Of a DNA stretch of 47,153 nt, positions 9,012 to 16,105 are shown one piece after another. The stretch's first letter is position 1, and each line of letters opens with the position of its first letter. Both the position numbers and the translations under genes were made by a program. Source of the stretch: a virus; IMG/VR virus record IMGVR_UViG_3300009159_000099, positions 1 to 47,153 of that record. One strand, 5' to 3'. The notes beneath the pieces were generated by a model that was not told the origin of the DNA, ran no database searches, and saw only the letters and a list, made by a program, of their open reading frames with translations.

Positions 9012-9952
9012 TATAAACTATTAATTTTTGATAACAACAAATCTTCTATTCCAAATTCTTTTGTAGAATTTAATTCTTCGTAAAACTTATTATACCCCAT
9101 ATCAGCAGCATCTTTATCTTTTAGATTCATAAATTTAACATTTATTCCTTGCTTTCTAAAATATTCAGATGCTTTCAATGCTTCCGTTTTAGCATCATTA
9201 TCTAATGAAATAACAATATCACTAACCCCATTCATAAAGATTTTTTCAACTAATAATTTAGATGGAAACTTCCCTAATAGGGGAATTGCGTTTCTTCTGA
9301 TTGTAATTGCATCAAATACCCCCTCACATAAGATAATTGGTTCATTCCAATTTATTTGGGAATCAAAACAAATTACATTTTTACTGATTGGTGGATTTTT
9401 ATATTTCATCTTCTCATCTATATAATAAGAACGAGAAACAAAGTAGTTTAATGAACCATCGCAATTATAAGATGGGATAATTACTCTTCTACTATATAAA
9501 CCTTCTTTACAATACCCAATACCATACTTTACAATTTGTTTTTCTGTTATACCTCTTTGAATAAGGTAGTTCATTGCTTGTTTGTATTCTGGATTAAACC
9601 CCTTTGGTTGTTCTGCTAATGAAATAAACTCCTTTGGTAATGAAATAAATATTTTAGCATCACTATCTTCGTTTTGTGGGTTATAGTGTGAATCACCATA
9701 TATCTCTCTAATAACCGTAATAGTTTTCCTATCAACATCTAACTTTTTTAATAAGGATGTGAGTTTCTTACCACCACTATTACATGTCCAACAATGCCAA
9801 TGTTGTGTTTCGGTATTTACTTGTAATTTTTGTTTGTGATGATGGCAGAATGGACAATGAAATGCTAATTCGTTTCCCCTTAAAACGGAAAAACTTCCTA
9901 ACACATTAGATAGTGTTGTAGTTATTTTTGTTTTATCTGTATTATTTAGCAT
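9011..9952 (-). CDS. DNA primase (T4 gp61/DnaG-like)
   Basis: This 313-residue protein makes RNA primers for lagging-strand synthesis. A zinc-binding region has CPFC (33-36) and CWTC (54-57). A TOPRIM domain carries CEGVFDA (E210), SLDNDA (249-254) and KDKDAAD (278-284). I place the start at the ATG at 9952 rather than an in-frame codon at 9970, because the -7 box of an early promoter covers 9957-9964 and leaves only four bases before this ATG. The transcript would then be nearly leaderless. The gene ends in a TAATG overlap with the glycosyltransferase. Confidence 0.9.
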   Translation of the reverse strand: MLNNTDKTKITTTLSNVLGSFSVLRGNELAFHCPFCHHHKQKLQVNTETQHWHCWTCNSGGKKLTSLLKKLDVDRKTITVIREIYGDSHYNPQNEDSDAKIFISLPKEFISLAEQPKGFNPEYKQAMNYLIQRGITEKQIVKYGIGYCKEGLYSRRVIIPSYNCDGSLNYFVSRSYYIDEKMKYKNPPISKNVICFDSQINWNEPIILCEGVFDAITIRRNAIPLLGKFPSKLLVEKIFMNGVSDIVISLDNDAKTEALKASEYFRKQGINVKFMNLKDKDAADMGYNKFYEELNSTKEFGIEDLLLSKINSL

Positions 9953-9956
9953 GATA

Positions 9957-9987
9957 CAAAGATACAACAATTATTTCAAATTTCCAA
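9957..9987 (-). promoter_or_regulatory. Early promoter of the primase gene (Bacteroidota type)
   Basis: On the coding strand TTG (9987-9985) is followed after exactly 20 bases by TATCTTTG (9964-9957), matching the Bacteroidota -33/-7 consensus. The primase ATG begins four bases beyond the -7 box, so transcription would start at or next to the start codon. Confidence 0.85.
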
Positions 9988-9988
9988 A

Positions 9989-10405
9989 TTAATTAAACCA
10001 TTCTTCTGGAATAAATTTATCCGCATACAAAAAACCATTCTTATCACACCAATCTGCATAAGATGTTTTTGAATTTTTTGAAATTTTGTTTTTTGATGAT
10101 GTAAATACAAACCTAATATCAAATTCAGGATGTTGTTCTTTTATGAATAGGTGTTTCTTTCTATCAGCAGGAACAAATCTACCTTTGGTTTCTATAAAGA
10201 TACCATTTGGTAATTTAAAATCTGGATTGTATGTGTGTTTTGATGCAGGTACAATGTATGGAATCTTTTCGGATTCATATTGTACGGGAATTCCTTTACT
10301 ATCTATTTGAATTGATATTGATTCTTCCAAGCCTGATTTGAAACCATGCTTTCTTGCTACCCAACCTTTTTTGGTTGGTTTTTTTGATGTAACTTTTTTA
10401 GCCAT
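9989..10405 (-). CDS. T7-type endonuclease I (Holliday junction resolvase)
   Basis: The 138 residues align along their length with phage T7 gp3. The active-site residues keep their spacing: E27, D62, E72 and K74 here against E20, D55, E65 and K67 in T7. They lie in SGLEESI and in PDFKLPNGIFIETKG. Shared blocks include VPASKHTYNPDF, RKKHLFIKEQHPE and ADKFIPEEWF. The family resolves four-way junctions and branched DNA before packaging. T4 uses an unrelated enzyme (gp49), so this is a T7-like part in a T4-like genome. It lies directly upstream of the primase, with a basic N-terminal tail. Confidence 0.92.
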   Translation of the reverse strand: MAKKVTSKKPTKKGWVARKHGFKSGLEESISIQIDSKGIPVQYESEKIPYIVPASKHTYNPDFKLPNGIFIETKGRFVPADRKKHLFIKEQHPEFDIRFVFTSSKNKISKNSKTSYADWCDKNGFLYADKFIPEEWFN

Positions 10406-10407
10406 TA

Positions 10408-10614
10408 TTATTTGAAAGTATCAGAATACTTTTTATCAATTAATGCACCACCTCTACCTGTTTTGAATTTTGCAGCAGTTAAAACTTGCTCATCTGCTTT
10501 TTTTAAATCATCGGTAGTGTATGGTGTTTGTGCGTGCTGACCTGCTGCAAATGAAATTTTATCAACTCCTAATGATGCTTGGTTTGCTTTGTATAATTCT
10601 TCTATTGTTGGCAT
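10408..10614 (-). CDS. Small protein of unknown function
   Basis: This 68-residue protein (MPTIEELYKANQASLGVDKI...) has no motif I recognise. It is soluble and slightly basic at its end (KFKTGRGGALIDKKYSDTFK). It ends two bases before the endonuclease I gene begins, so the two are probably one unit. A candidate late motif lies 18 bases before its start, so it may be made late or carried in the virion. Confidence 0.7.
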   Translation of the reverse strand: MPTIEELYKANQASLGVDKISFAAGQHAQTPYTTDDLKKADEQVLTAAKFKTGRGGALIDKKYSDTFK

Positions 10615-10632
10615 AGTTTGTATTGTTTATAT

Positions 10633-10640
10633 ATAAATAT
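10633..10640 (-). promoter_or_regulatory. Candidate late promoter
   Basis: The coding strand reads GATATTTATATATAAAC around this site, with the shared ATATTTAT core 18 bases before the start at 10614. Function is inferred from recurrence in front of other units. Confidence 0.45.
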
Positions 10641-10643
10641 CAA

Positions 10644-11894
10644 TTATGTATCAAAACGAACAATAAAATTTACAGGAATATCTGGTTCCGATTTTATTGG
10701 TTTTGGTAATTTTGCAACTGCTACTAATTCACAGTTATCATCGTATAAACCGATTGTTGTAATAAATGGATTTAAAAATGAACCTGTTGAATCTACAGAA
10801 CCACTTAAATCATAATGTTCAAATCCACCACTAATTGCAGTATTTACATTTGAACCATATCTATAATCTAAAGTATTTCCGTTTTGTAATACAGATTTTT
10901 TACGAATATATTTAACACCTGGATTTGTAATTGTTTTTGTAATTGTATTTTTACGAATTGCACTAAATACATCATTCGTATTTTGAACACTACCCGTTTC
11001 TTCATTTACAATAATTATTGCAGATGGATTGGTAGATACATTAAATTCACTTTCATTTACAATTAAAAGATATTCGTTTTCGTAAATAGTTTGTGTTGAT
11101 TTAAATGATATATTCCATTCATTTTTTAAAAATAAATGTGCACTTCTATTAAACACTATTAATCCCTGAGTGTAAAATATATTACCTAATCTTTGAGATA
11201 ATCCAAATTGACCTGTTCCACCTAAAAATGGAATATTAGTTACAACCATATTATCGTTTGCATCTATACTTTGTAAAACTAAATCATAATCGTTTCCATT
11301 ATATGTTACATTTATAGTTCCCAATCCCAAATCAAAATCACCAGAAGCTAATTGAAATGATGCACTATATATTGTTCCTAATGAATCTGTAAAATTTATT
11401 ATATTATTTTCTAAATCTAATCTACTAATAGTTGCAGTATCTGGAGTAGAATTTATTAAATTACCATAACTATCATCTATGTAAACTGAACTTGAATCCG
11501 TTAATACTACCGAACCTTTTTTAATTCCTTCACCCGTATATATTTGTGGTATTGAAATTACTTTTGCATCATTATTTAAATATCTTTCTTTTGTATTAGA
11601 ATCGGTATCATATACATTTGTTTTATCACCACTTCTAAAAAATGGATTATCTTCCTCTCCATTATAAAATTGAGCTCTCAATTGTCCGTATATTGATGCA
11701 GGATAATATGAAATCCATTCATTTTTTGTTGGATTATATACAGATGCAGTTGGGAAATTGTTAACTACATTACCAATGCTCGCAGAATATACATATATAC
11801 CGGCAATTGGTGCACTTGTTTGATTAAATGACCACTCCTTATATGCCTTAAAAGGTCTTATACTAATATCCGATTTTGGTATTCTCTTTAACAT
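10644..11894 (-). CDS. Virion structural protein, paralogue of the 14164-15423 product
   Basis: This 416-residue, Ser/Thr/Asn-rich beta protein lies among fibre and baseplate genes. Its last 45 residues (FITTIGLYDDNCELVAVAKL...) match the end of the protein at 14164-15423 (YITTVGLYDDANELLAVAKT...), so the two share a C-terminal domain. Segments such as VYSASIGNVVNNFPTASVY and repeated Tyr/Ser strands suit a tail or baseplate component. I do not recognise the family's role. The ATG at 11894 follows the ConA-like fibre gene after 11 bases. Confidence 0.75.
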   Translation of the reverse strand: MLKRIPKSDISIRPFKAYKEWSFNQTSAPIAGIYVYSASIGNVVNNFPTASVYNPTKNEWISYYPASIYGQLRAQFYNGEEDNPFFRSGDKTNVYDTDSNTKERYLNNDAKVISIPQIYTGEGIKKGSVVLTDSSSVYIDDSYGNLINSTPDTATISRLDLENNIINFTDSLGTIYSASFQLASGDFDLGLGTINVTYNGNDYDLVLQSIDANDNMVVTNIPFLGGTGQFGLSQRLGNIFYTQGLIVFNRSAHLFLKNEWNISFKSTQTIYENEYLLIVNESEFNVSTNPSAIIIVNEETGSVQNTNDVFSAIRKNTITKTITNPGVKYIRKKSVLQNGNTLDYRYGSNVNTAISGGFEHYDLSGSVDSTGSFLNPFITTIGLYDDNCELVAVAKLPKPIKSEPDIPVNFIVRFDT

Positions 11895-11905
11895 ATTATA
11901 ATAAT

Positions 11906-12643
11906 TTAATACCCAAATCTGGTTTTATATAACGCATATTGAGTTTGTATTTCCGAAAGAGTTAATTTACCATCCCAAACTTTAACAAATCCAATATCTC
12001 CAGGTGCACATTCATTTCCATCTGATTTGGCAAATAATCTAAGTTGATTAAATGCGCTTATACTAGCATTTGTAGTTGTATATACAGGTGTAGTTGGTTG
12101 CGATGATGTTGCTGAATATAAATCTGCATTCTTAACGTTACCATCTATTACTGCCCAATCTAAACGCCATACATTGGTATCTCTTGCAGTTCCAGTAAGA
12201 TTGACAGTAACCCCATTGATAAATAATGCTTGAGGATAACCACTATATCCACCCATTAAAAAATCAGGAGTTGCGGTATTAGAGTTTAATAATCTACCAT
12301 AGTTTGTTGTATTACCCGGAGGACCAACTGAAGCGGTATTTAATCTATATGCCATAAATACTGTATATGATTGACCAGAACCCCAGTTAGGTCCACCTAT
12401 AATATAATCACCAATGCCATCTCCACCAAAATTACTTCTAAATAATCCACCATTTGATGCATTCCAAGTTATTCTAGAGTTAGGAGTACTTGTTGATATG
12501 GCGTATGCACCTGTACCTGCAATAGTAGTCCCATTAGTAGGTACTGCTGAATAGTTTGCTGCATCCAAATCAAAAACTAAATTTGGGGAAATAATATTTG
12601 TAATTGGATAATTTTGATTAAATCCAAAATTTTGAAATATCAT
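11906..12643 (-). CDS. Fibre protein with a LamG/ConA-like lectin domain
   Basis: The 245 residues look like a single concanavalin-like jelly roll. It opens with NLVFDLDAANYSAVPTNGTT, has a central SYTVFMAYRL strand and ends GDIGFVKVWDGKLTLSEIQTQY, a common closing pattern in such domains of phage and Bacteroidota proteins. The fold often binds carbohydrate, so a receptor-binding tip or head decoration is likely. It begins one base before the stop of the repeat-containing fibre gene and is probably expressed with it. Confidence 0.75.
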   Translation of the reverse strand: MIFQNFGFNQNYPITNIISPNLVFDLDAANYSAVPTNGTTIAGTGAYAISTSTPNSRITWNASNGGLFRSNFGGDGIGDYIIGGPNWGSGQSYTVFMAYRLNTASVGPPGNTTNYGRLLNSNTATPDFLMGGYSGYPQALFINGVTVNLTGTARDTNVWRLDWAVIDGNVKNADLYSATSSQPTTPVYTTTNASISAFNQLRLFAKSDGNECAPGDIGFVKVWDGKLTLSEIQTQYALYKTRFGY

Positions 12644-12644
12644 A

Positions 12645-14036
12645 TTATTGCATTGCTTTAGTTGATACTACATACATATTTGTTGAATCAAATGAAACTA
12701 ACGAAAGTACATCTTTTTTACTAACACCAATAGATGCACTATATGAACTACCAGATGGTTGTAATAATAATGGCGATAGTGATGCCGTTGAATTTGTACC
12801 CGTTGTAATCAAAAGTGTTGCACTCATACCTGGCGTTATATTTGTAGCTCTAATATGTGTAGTTACAGTATTTGCGAGAGTTAAAGTAAAATAACTTCCT
12901 AAGTTCATATCCAATGATGCAGTAAGAGATGCTATAGTTATTGGAACTATGTTTCCTTTTACACTACCAGTTACTGTCAATGAACCTGTTATAATTTCAT
13001 TACCAATAAATGTGTTAGAACCTGTTGTTGCTACTGAACTTGTCCAAACATTTAATGAAGATGTATATGTTGCTAATGATGTAAATTTACTAGAATCTAT
13101 TGATGCCGAAGATATCAATGAACCCGTTATAGTTGCTAAAGAAAGATTTTTACCTTCTAAAAAACTTGCAGTTGAAATTAATGAACCGGTTGTAGTTAAT
13201 AATGTTAAATTTTTAGTTTCAACAAAACTTGCAGTTAATATCAATGAACCGGTTGTAGTTGCTAATGATAAATTTTTAGTTTCAACAAAACTTGCAGTTG
13301 AAATTAATGAACCACTAATTGTTGCCAATGATAAATTTTTACTTTCTAAAAAACTTGAGGTTAATATTAATGAACCCGTTGTAGTTGCCAAAGAAACGTT
13401 TTTAGCTTCTAAAAAACTTGCAGTTAAAATTAATGAACCACTAATTGTTGCTAAAGAAGTATTTTTAGTTTCAAATGAACCAGTTTTAGTATTAATATCT
13501 GCAATATGTCCGTTAACACTTGCACTAAATGTATTTAAAGATGCAGTTGCAGTATTATAAGATGCAGTTACACTTAATAATGTTGTAAATTTTGTATCAA
13601 TACTTCCACTCCATATATTTGCAGATGCAGTATAGGCATTCAATATCGTTAATTGAGAAGAACCAGATATTACACCATTAGTTGAAGCAATTGCTCCTGA
13701 TATAGATGTTGCATTTACATTTCTATATCTAAAAGTTGTACTACCTAAATCAAATGTATTATCATTATTTGGGATAATTGAAGAACTTATATCTGCATTA
13801 AATACAACATTATCAATTGCATTATCACCAATAGTAATTGTACCACCCAATGTGATATCTCCACTTACATTAAAAGAACCAGAGTTTACACTATTTAATT
13901 TTGCTAATGTAATTTCAGTTGAACCATCAATTCCAACCTGTAAAGATTGTGATGTGGTATTTACATACATTTCACCCGCAGATAGAGTTGGTTTTGCTGC
14001 CGTTGTACCTCTTCTTAATTGTAATATTGCTGCCAT
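12645..14036 (-). CDS. Tail fibre protein with 21-residue tandem repeats
   Basis: This 463-residue protein begins with a segment (ILQLRRGTTAAKPTLSAGEM) typical of phage tail-fibre attachment domains. A short beta-rich stretch to about residue 180 follows. Residues 188-333 then hold about seven tandem units of 21 residues (KNLSLATTTGSLI-type), which probably form a trimeric coiled or beta shaft. The last 110 residues form a separate head-like domain. Two candidate late motifs and a terminator lie between it and the gene at 14164-15423, so it appears to head its own unit. Confidence 0.85.
   Translation of the reverse strand: MAAILQLRRGTTAAKPTLSAGEMYVNTTSQSLQVGIDGSTEITLAKLNSVNSGSFNVSGDITLGGTITIGDNAIDNVVFNADISSSIIPNNDNTFDLGSTTFRYRNVNATSISGAIASTNGVISGSSQLTILNAYTASANIWSGSIDTKFTTLLSVTASYNTATASLNTFSASVNGHIADINTKTGSFETKNTSLATISGSLILTASFLEAKNVSLATTTGSLILTSSFLESKNLSLATISGSLISTASFVETKNLSLATTTGSLILTASFVETKNLTLLTTTGSLISTASFLEGKNLSLATITGSLISSASIDSSKFTSLATYTSSLNVWTSSVATTGSNTFIGNEIITGSLTVTGSVKGNIVPITIASLTASLDMNLGSYFTLTLANTVTTHIRATNITPGMSATLLITTGTNSTASLSPLLLQPSGSSYSASIGVSKKDVLSLVSFDSTNMYVVSTKAMQ
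13038..13475 (-). repeat. About seven 63-bp tandem repeats in the fibre gene
   Basis: The units encode residues 188-333 with a strict 21-residue step; successive Phe/Ile landmarks fall at 208, 229, 250, 271, 292 and 313. Units are similar but not identical. They alternate between Thr-Thr-Thr-Gly-Ser and Thr-Ile-Ser-Gly-Ser versions, as expected if arrays expand by recombination and then drift. Confidence 0.9.
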
Positions 14037-14056
14037 TTATCTTTTTTGTCTTTTCT

Positions 14057-14064
14057 ATAAATAT
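14057..14064 (-). promoter_or_regulatory. Candidate late promoter, proximal copy
   Basis: The coding strand reads CATATTTATAG, with the ATATTTAT core 20 bases before the fibre start at 14036. A second copy lies 42 bases upstream at 14099. Confidence 0.5.
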
Positions 14065-14098
14065 GATTATTCTTTAAAATACAAAACCATATACTACT

Positions 14099-14106
14099 AT
14101 AAATAT
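14099..14106 (-). promoter_or_regulatory. Candidate late promoter, distal copy after a terminator
   Basis: The coding strand reads ACGATATTTATAG. It sits nine bases after the hairpin terminator of the preceding gene, where a new transcript would be expected to begin. Confidence 0.5.
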
Positions 14107-14114
14107 CGTATAAA

Positions 14115-14139
14115 CTAAAAACCCACCAAAAGGTGGGTT
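14115..14139 (-). terminator. Rho-independent terminator after the 14164-15423 gene
   Basis: On the minus strand AACCCACC, a TTTT loop and GGTGGGTT form a perfect 8-base-pair stem (14139-14132 with 14127-14120). The stem is followed by a run of T. It lies 25 bases past the stop at 14164 and is one of the few GC-rich spots in the region. Confidence 0.9.
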
Positions 14140-14163
14140 AGTAGTCTATAAGTTATTTTTTAA

Positions 14164-15423
14164 TTAAAAATCCAATTTAACTTTAATTGCAACTTCTTTA
14201 TCAAATGATTTTTGAATTGGTTTAGAAGTTTTTGCTACTGCTAATAGTTCATTAGCATCATCGTATAAACCTACAGTTGTAATATAAACTTTAGGGTCTC
14301 TTTCAAAGGTCATTTGAACAAACTCACCAACCGAACCAGTTGTAAATGATGGATTGTTTGAGAAGTTAAATTCTCTATTGTTTGCTCTTACAAAGTAATG
14401 AGAAGTTGAAACGTTTTCCGTTCTACGAACTTGAAAGTCTGAACCACTTGCTAATGCTTGTAATAATGCAAGTGAACCAGATGTACCAACTCTTACAGAT
14501 GCGGATGTTGAATTATTGTGATAAACTCCTGGAATTGAACCACTTGCTGCTCCTAAATTTGAATTAACTTTTCCTGCTAATGCATCAGGGTTTAATATTA
14601 TAATACCCATATCTGGATAAAATAATCCCCAACCTTGTCCATTTGAAGATGTATATGTGTTAATTGATGCAGTTAATGCAGAACCAATATTCAATGAACC
14701 ACTAACCATATTATAAACTCTTCCAGATGTAGTTACAGTTTCATTAGTTCCACCACTATCATCAATTAAAGTAACTGTACCTGTAGCACCTGCTAATCTA
14801 ATTGAAATGTTACCTGGGTCTAATCTTTCTTTATATCTTGCTCTGTTAATATTAATTGCATAAAACTCACGCAAATCATACCCACCTGCGGTTGAACCCG
14901 AATATACACTAAAATAAGGGTCATTTGCATCTAATAAAATATTACGATATTGATTATAAGTTGCTTTACTTGGTAAAGTAGATGAATCATTTTGACTTAA
15001 TGTTGGTGCTCCGTATCCATCAACATCACCATAAGCAATTGAGAATTGAACTTCCGATGCAGTTGATGATGTTAAACCATTATAAACATCTATATAATAT
15101 TTACCACTTACACTTGCAATTTGTGCAGAAGATGTATATGTTGAATTTACTACTAATGAACCAGTATCACCGCTCCAAATACCAGATGTTACGATTTCAG
15201 TTCTATTAGTTACTTTATCAATTGCTCCAAATTTTTTATAAATACCATTTGTAATAGTAGTCATATCTGAACTGATTTGTTCACCAGTTCCTAAAAATTG
15301 ATTTACAATTCTAACTAATTCACCTGAATCTACGGGAGTTCCTGCGGTGTTAGCAGCGCCTGCCAAATATTGTGATATCTGACTTGCTAAAAGTGCTCCT
15401 CTATTGTCTCTAATTATTGCCAT
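14164..15423 (-). CDS. Virion structural protein with GLYDD-type C-terminus
   Basis: This 419-residue protein has an alpha-helical start (SQISQYLAGAANTAGT...GELVRIVNQFLG) and a long Ser/Thr-rich beta region. The C-terminal part contains HYFVRANNREFNFSNNPSF and VYITTVGLYDDANELLAVAK. The same ending occurs in the product of 10644-11894. It forms a pair with the 207-residue protein just upstream, separated by nine bases, and is followed by a strong terminator. Position and composition indicate a tail or neck component; its exact place in the virion is not clear from sequence. Confidence 0.8.
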   Translation of the reverse strand: MAIIRDNRGALLASQISQYLAGAANTAGTPVDSGELVRIVNQFLGTGEQISSDMTTITNGIYKKFGAIDKVTNRTEIVTSGIWSGDTGSLVVNSTYTSSAQIASVSGKYYIDVYNGLTSSTASEVQFSIAYGDVDGYGAPTLSQNDSSTLPSKATYNQYRNILLDANDPYFSVYSGSTAGGYDLREFYAININRARYKERLDPGNISIRLAGATGTVTLIDDSGGTNETVTTSGRVYNMVSGSLNIGSALTASINTYTSSNGQGWGLFYPDMGIIILNPDALAGKVNSNLGAASGSIPGVYHNNSTSASVRVGTSGSLALLQALASGSDFQVRRTENVSTSHYFVRANNREFNFSNNPSFTTGSVGEFVQMTFERDPKVYITTVGLYDDANELLAVAKTSKPIQKSFDKEVAIKVKLDF

Positions 15424-15432
15424 TTTTCTTTA

Positions 15433-16056
15433 TTATTGAACGTAAGTTACGGTAATTGGAATAGTTTGTGAACCCCCTGTTTCATTACCATAAACTGTAA
15501 TAGTAGTTTTAATGGTAGATGTTAAAGATGGATTCGGTATAAATTTGAATGTTAATCCTTTAGATACTGCTGCAGTTGCTGAAATATCATCACCAATAAA
15601 AATAGGTACTGAACCAACTTCCGATGTTACACCTGCACCAATAATATCACCTGCATTTTTGTTTGATAATACAATGGTGTATCCTAAACTTCTATTTCCT
15701 GCTGGAGATGTTGTTGGTGATAATGCAACTTCACCACTTTTTTGATTAACTGAAATGTTAGGAACACCAAATTCAACTACTGGAATACGAGTTGTATTTT
15801 TTGGAAGTGTTACTAATTTATATTTCATTACCTGAGTTTCATCAGGATTTGCTTCTAATACAGGCATATTTTTAATTGCTGCATCGTAGTAAGCTGAACC
15901 AAGTGGGTGAGCTGGTTCATATAATGAATAATCAATCTCATCATCTGCCAAAGCAAATTGAGTAATGTTTAAACCCTGTCCCGCTGCCAGTTTCTCTCTA
16001 CCTTTTTTTGTAAGGATTGCATCTACTGTTAATTCGGTATTACTTAAATATCCCAT
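15433..16056 (-). CDS. Conserved virion protein (tail or baseplate associated)
   Basis: The 207-residue protein opens with MGYLSNTELTVDAILTKKGREKLAAGQ and continues with ITQFALADDEIDY. I associate this helical start with structural proteins of large T4-like phages. The second half (from about 85) is beta-rich and Ig-like, ending TIPITVTYVQ. A candidate late motif lies 24 bases before the start. It is followed by its partner gene after nine bases. Function within the tail is unknown. Confidence 0.75.
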   Translation of the reverse strand: MGYLSNTELTVDAILTKKGREKLAAGQGLNITQFALADDEIDYSLYEPAHPLGSAYYDAAIKNMPVLEANPDETQVMKYKLVTLPKNTTRIPVVEFGVPNISVNQKSGEVALSPTTSPAGNRSLGYTIVLSNKNAGDIIGAGVTSEVGSVPIFIGDDISATAAVSKGLTFKFIPNPSLTSTIKTTITVYGNETGGSQTIPITVTYVQ

Positions 16057-16080
16057 AGTATTAATGTATTATCTTTTGAT

Positions 16081-16088
16081 ATAAATAT
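16081..16088 (-). promoter_or_regulatory. Candidate late promoter
   Basis: The coding strand reads CTATATTTATATC, with the ATATTTAT core 24 bases before the start at 16056. A TTG lies 21 rather than 20 bases upstream of TATATTTA, so a weak host-type promoter cannot be excluded. Confidence 0.5.
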
Positions 16089-16105
16089 AGTTTTTTTAAA
16101 AATTA

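Noticed and set aside
9953-9970. Upstream start for the primase
   Set aside because: The added codons cover the TATCTTTG box, so they would not be in the transcript.
12949-13560. Plus-strand open frame of 203 codons
   Set aside because: It is antisense to the 21-residue repeats of the fibre gene; the repeat structure keeps the opposite frame open. It has no promoter and only repeat-shadow composition.
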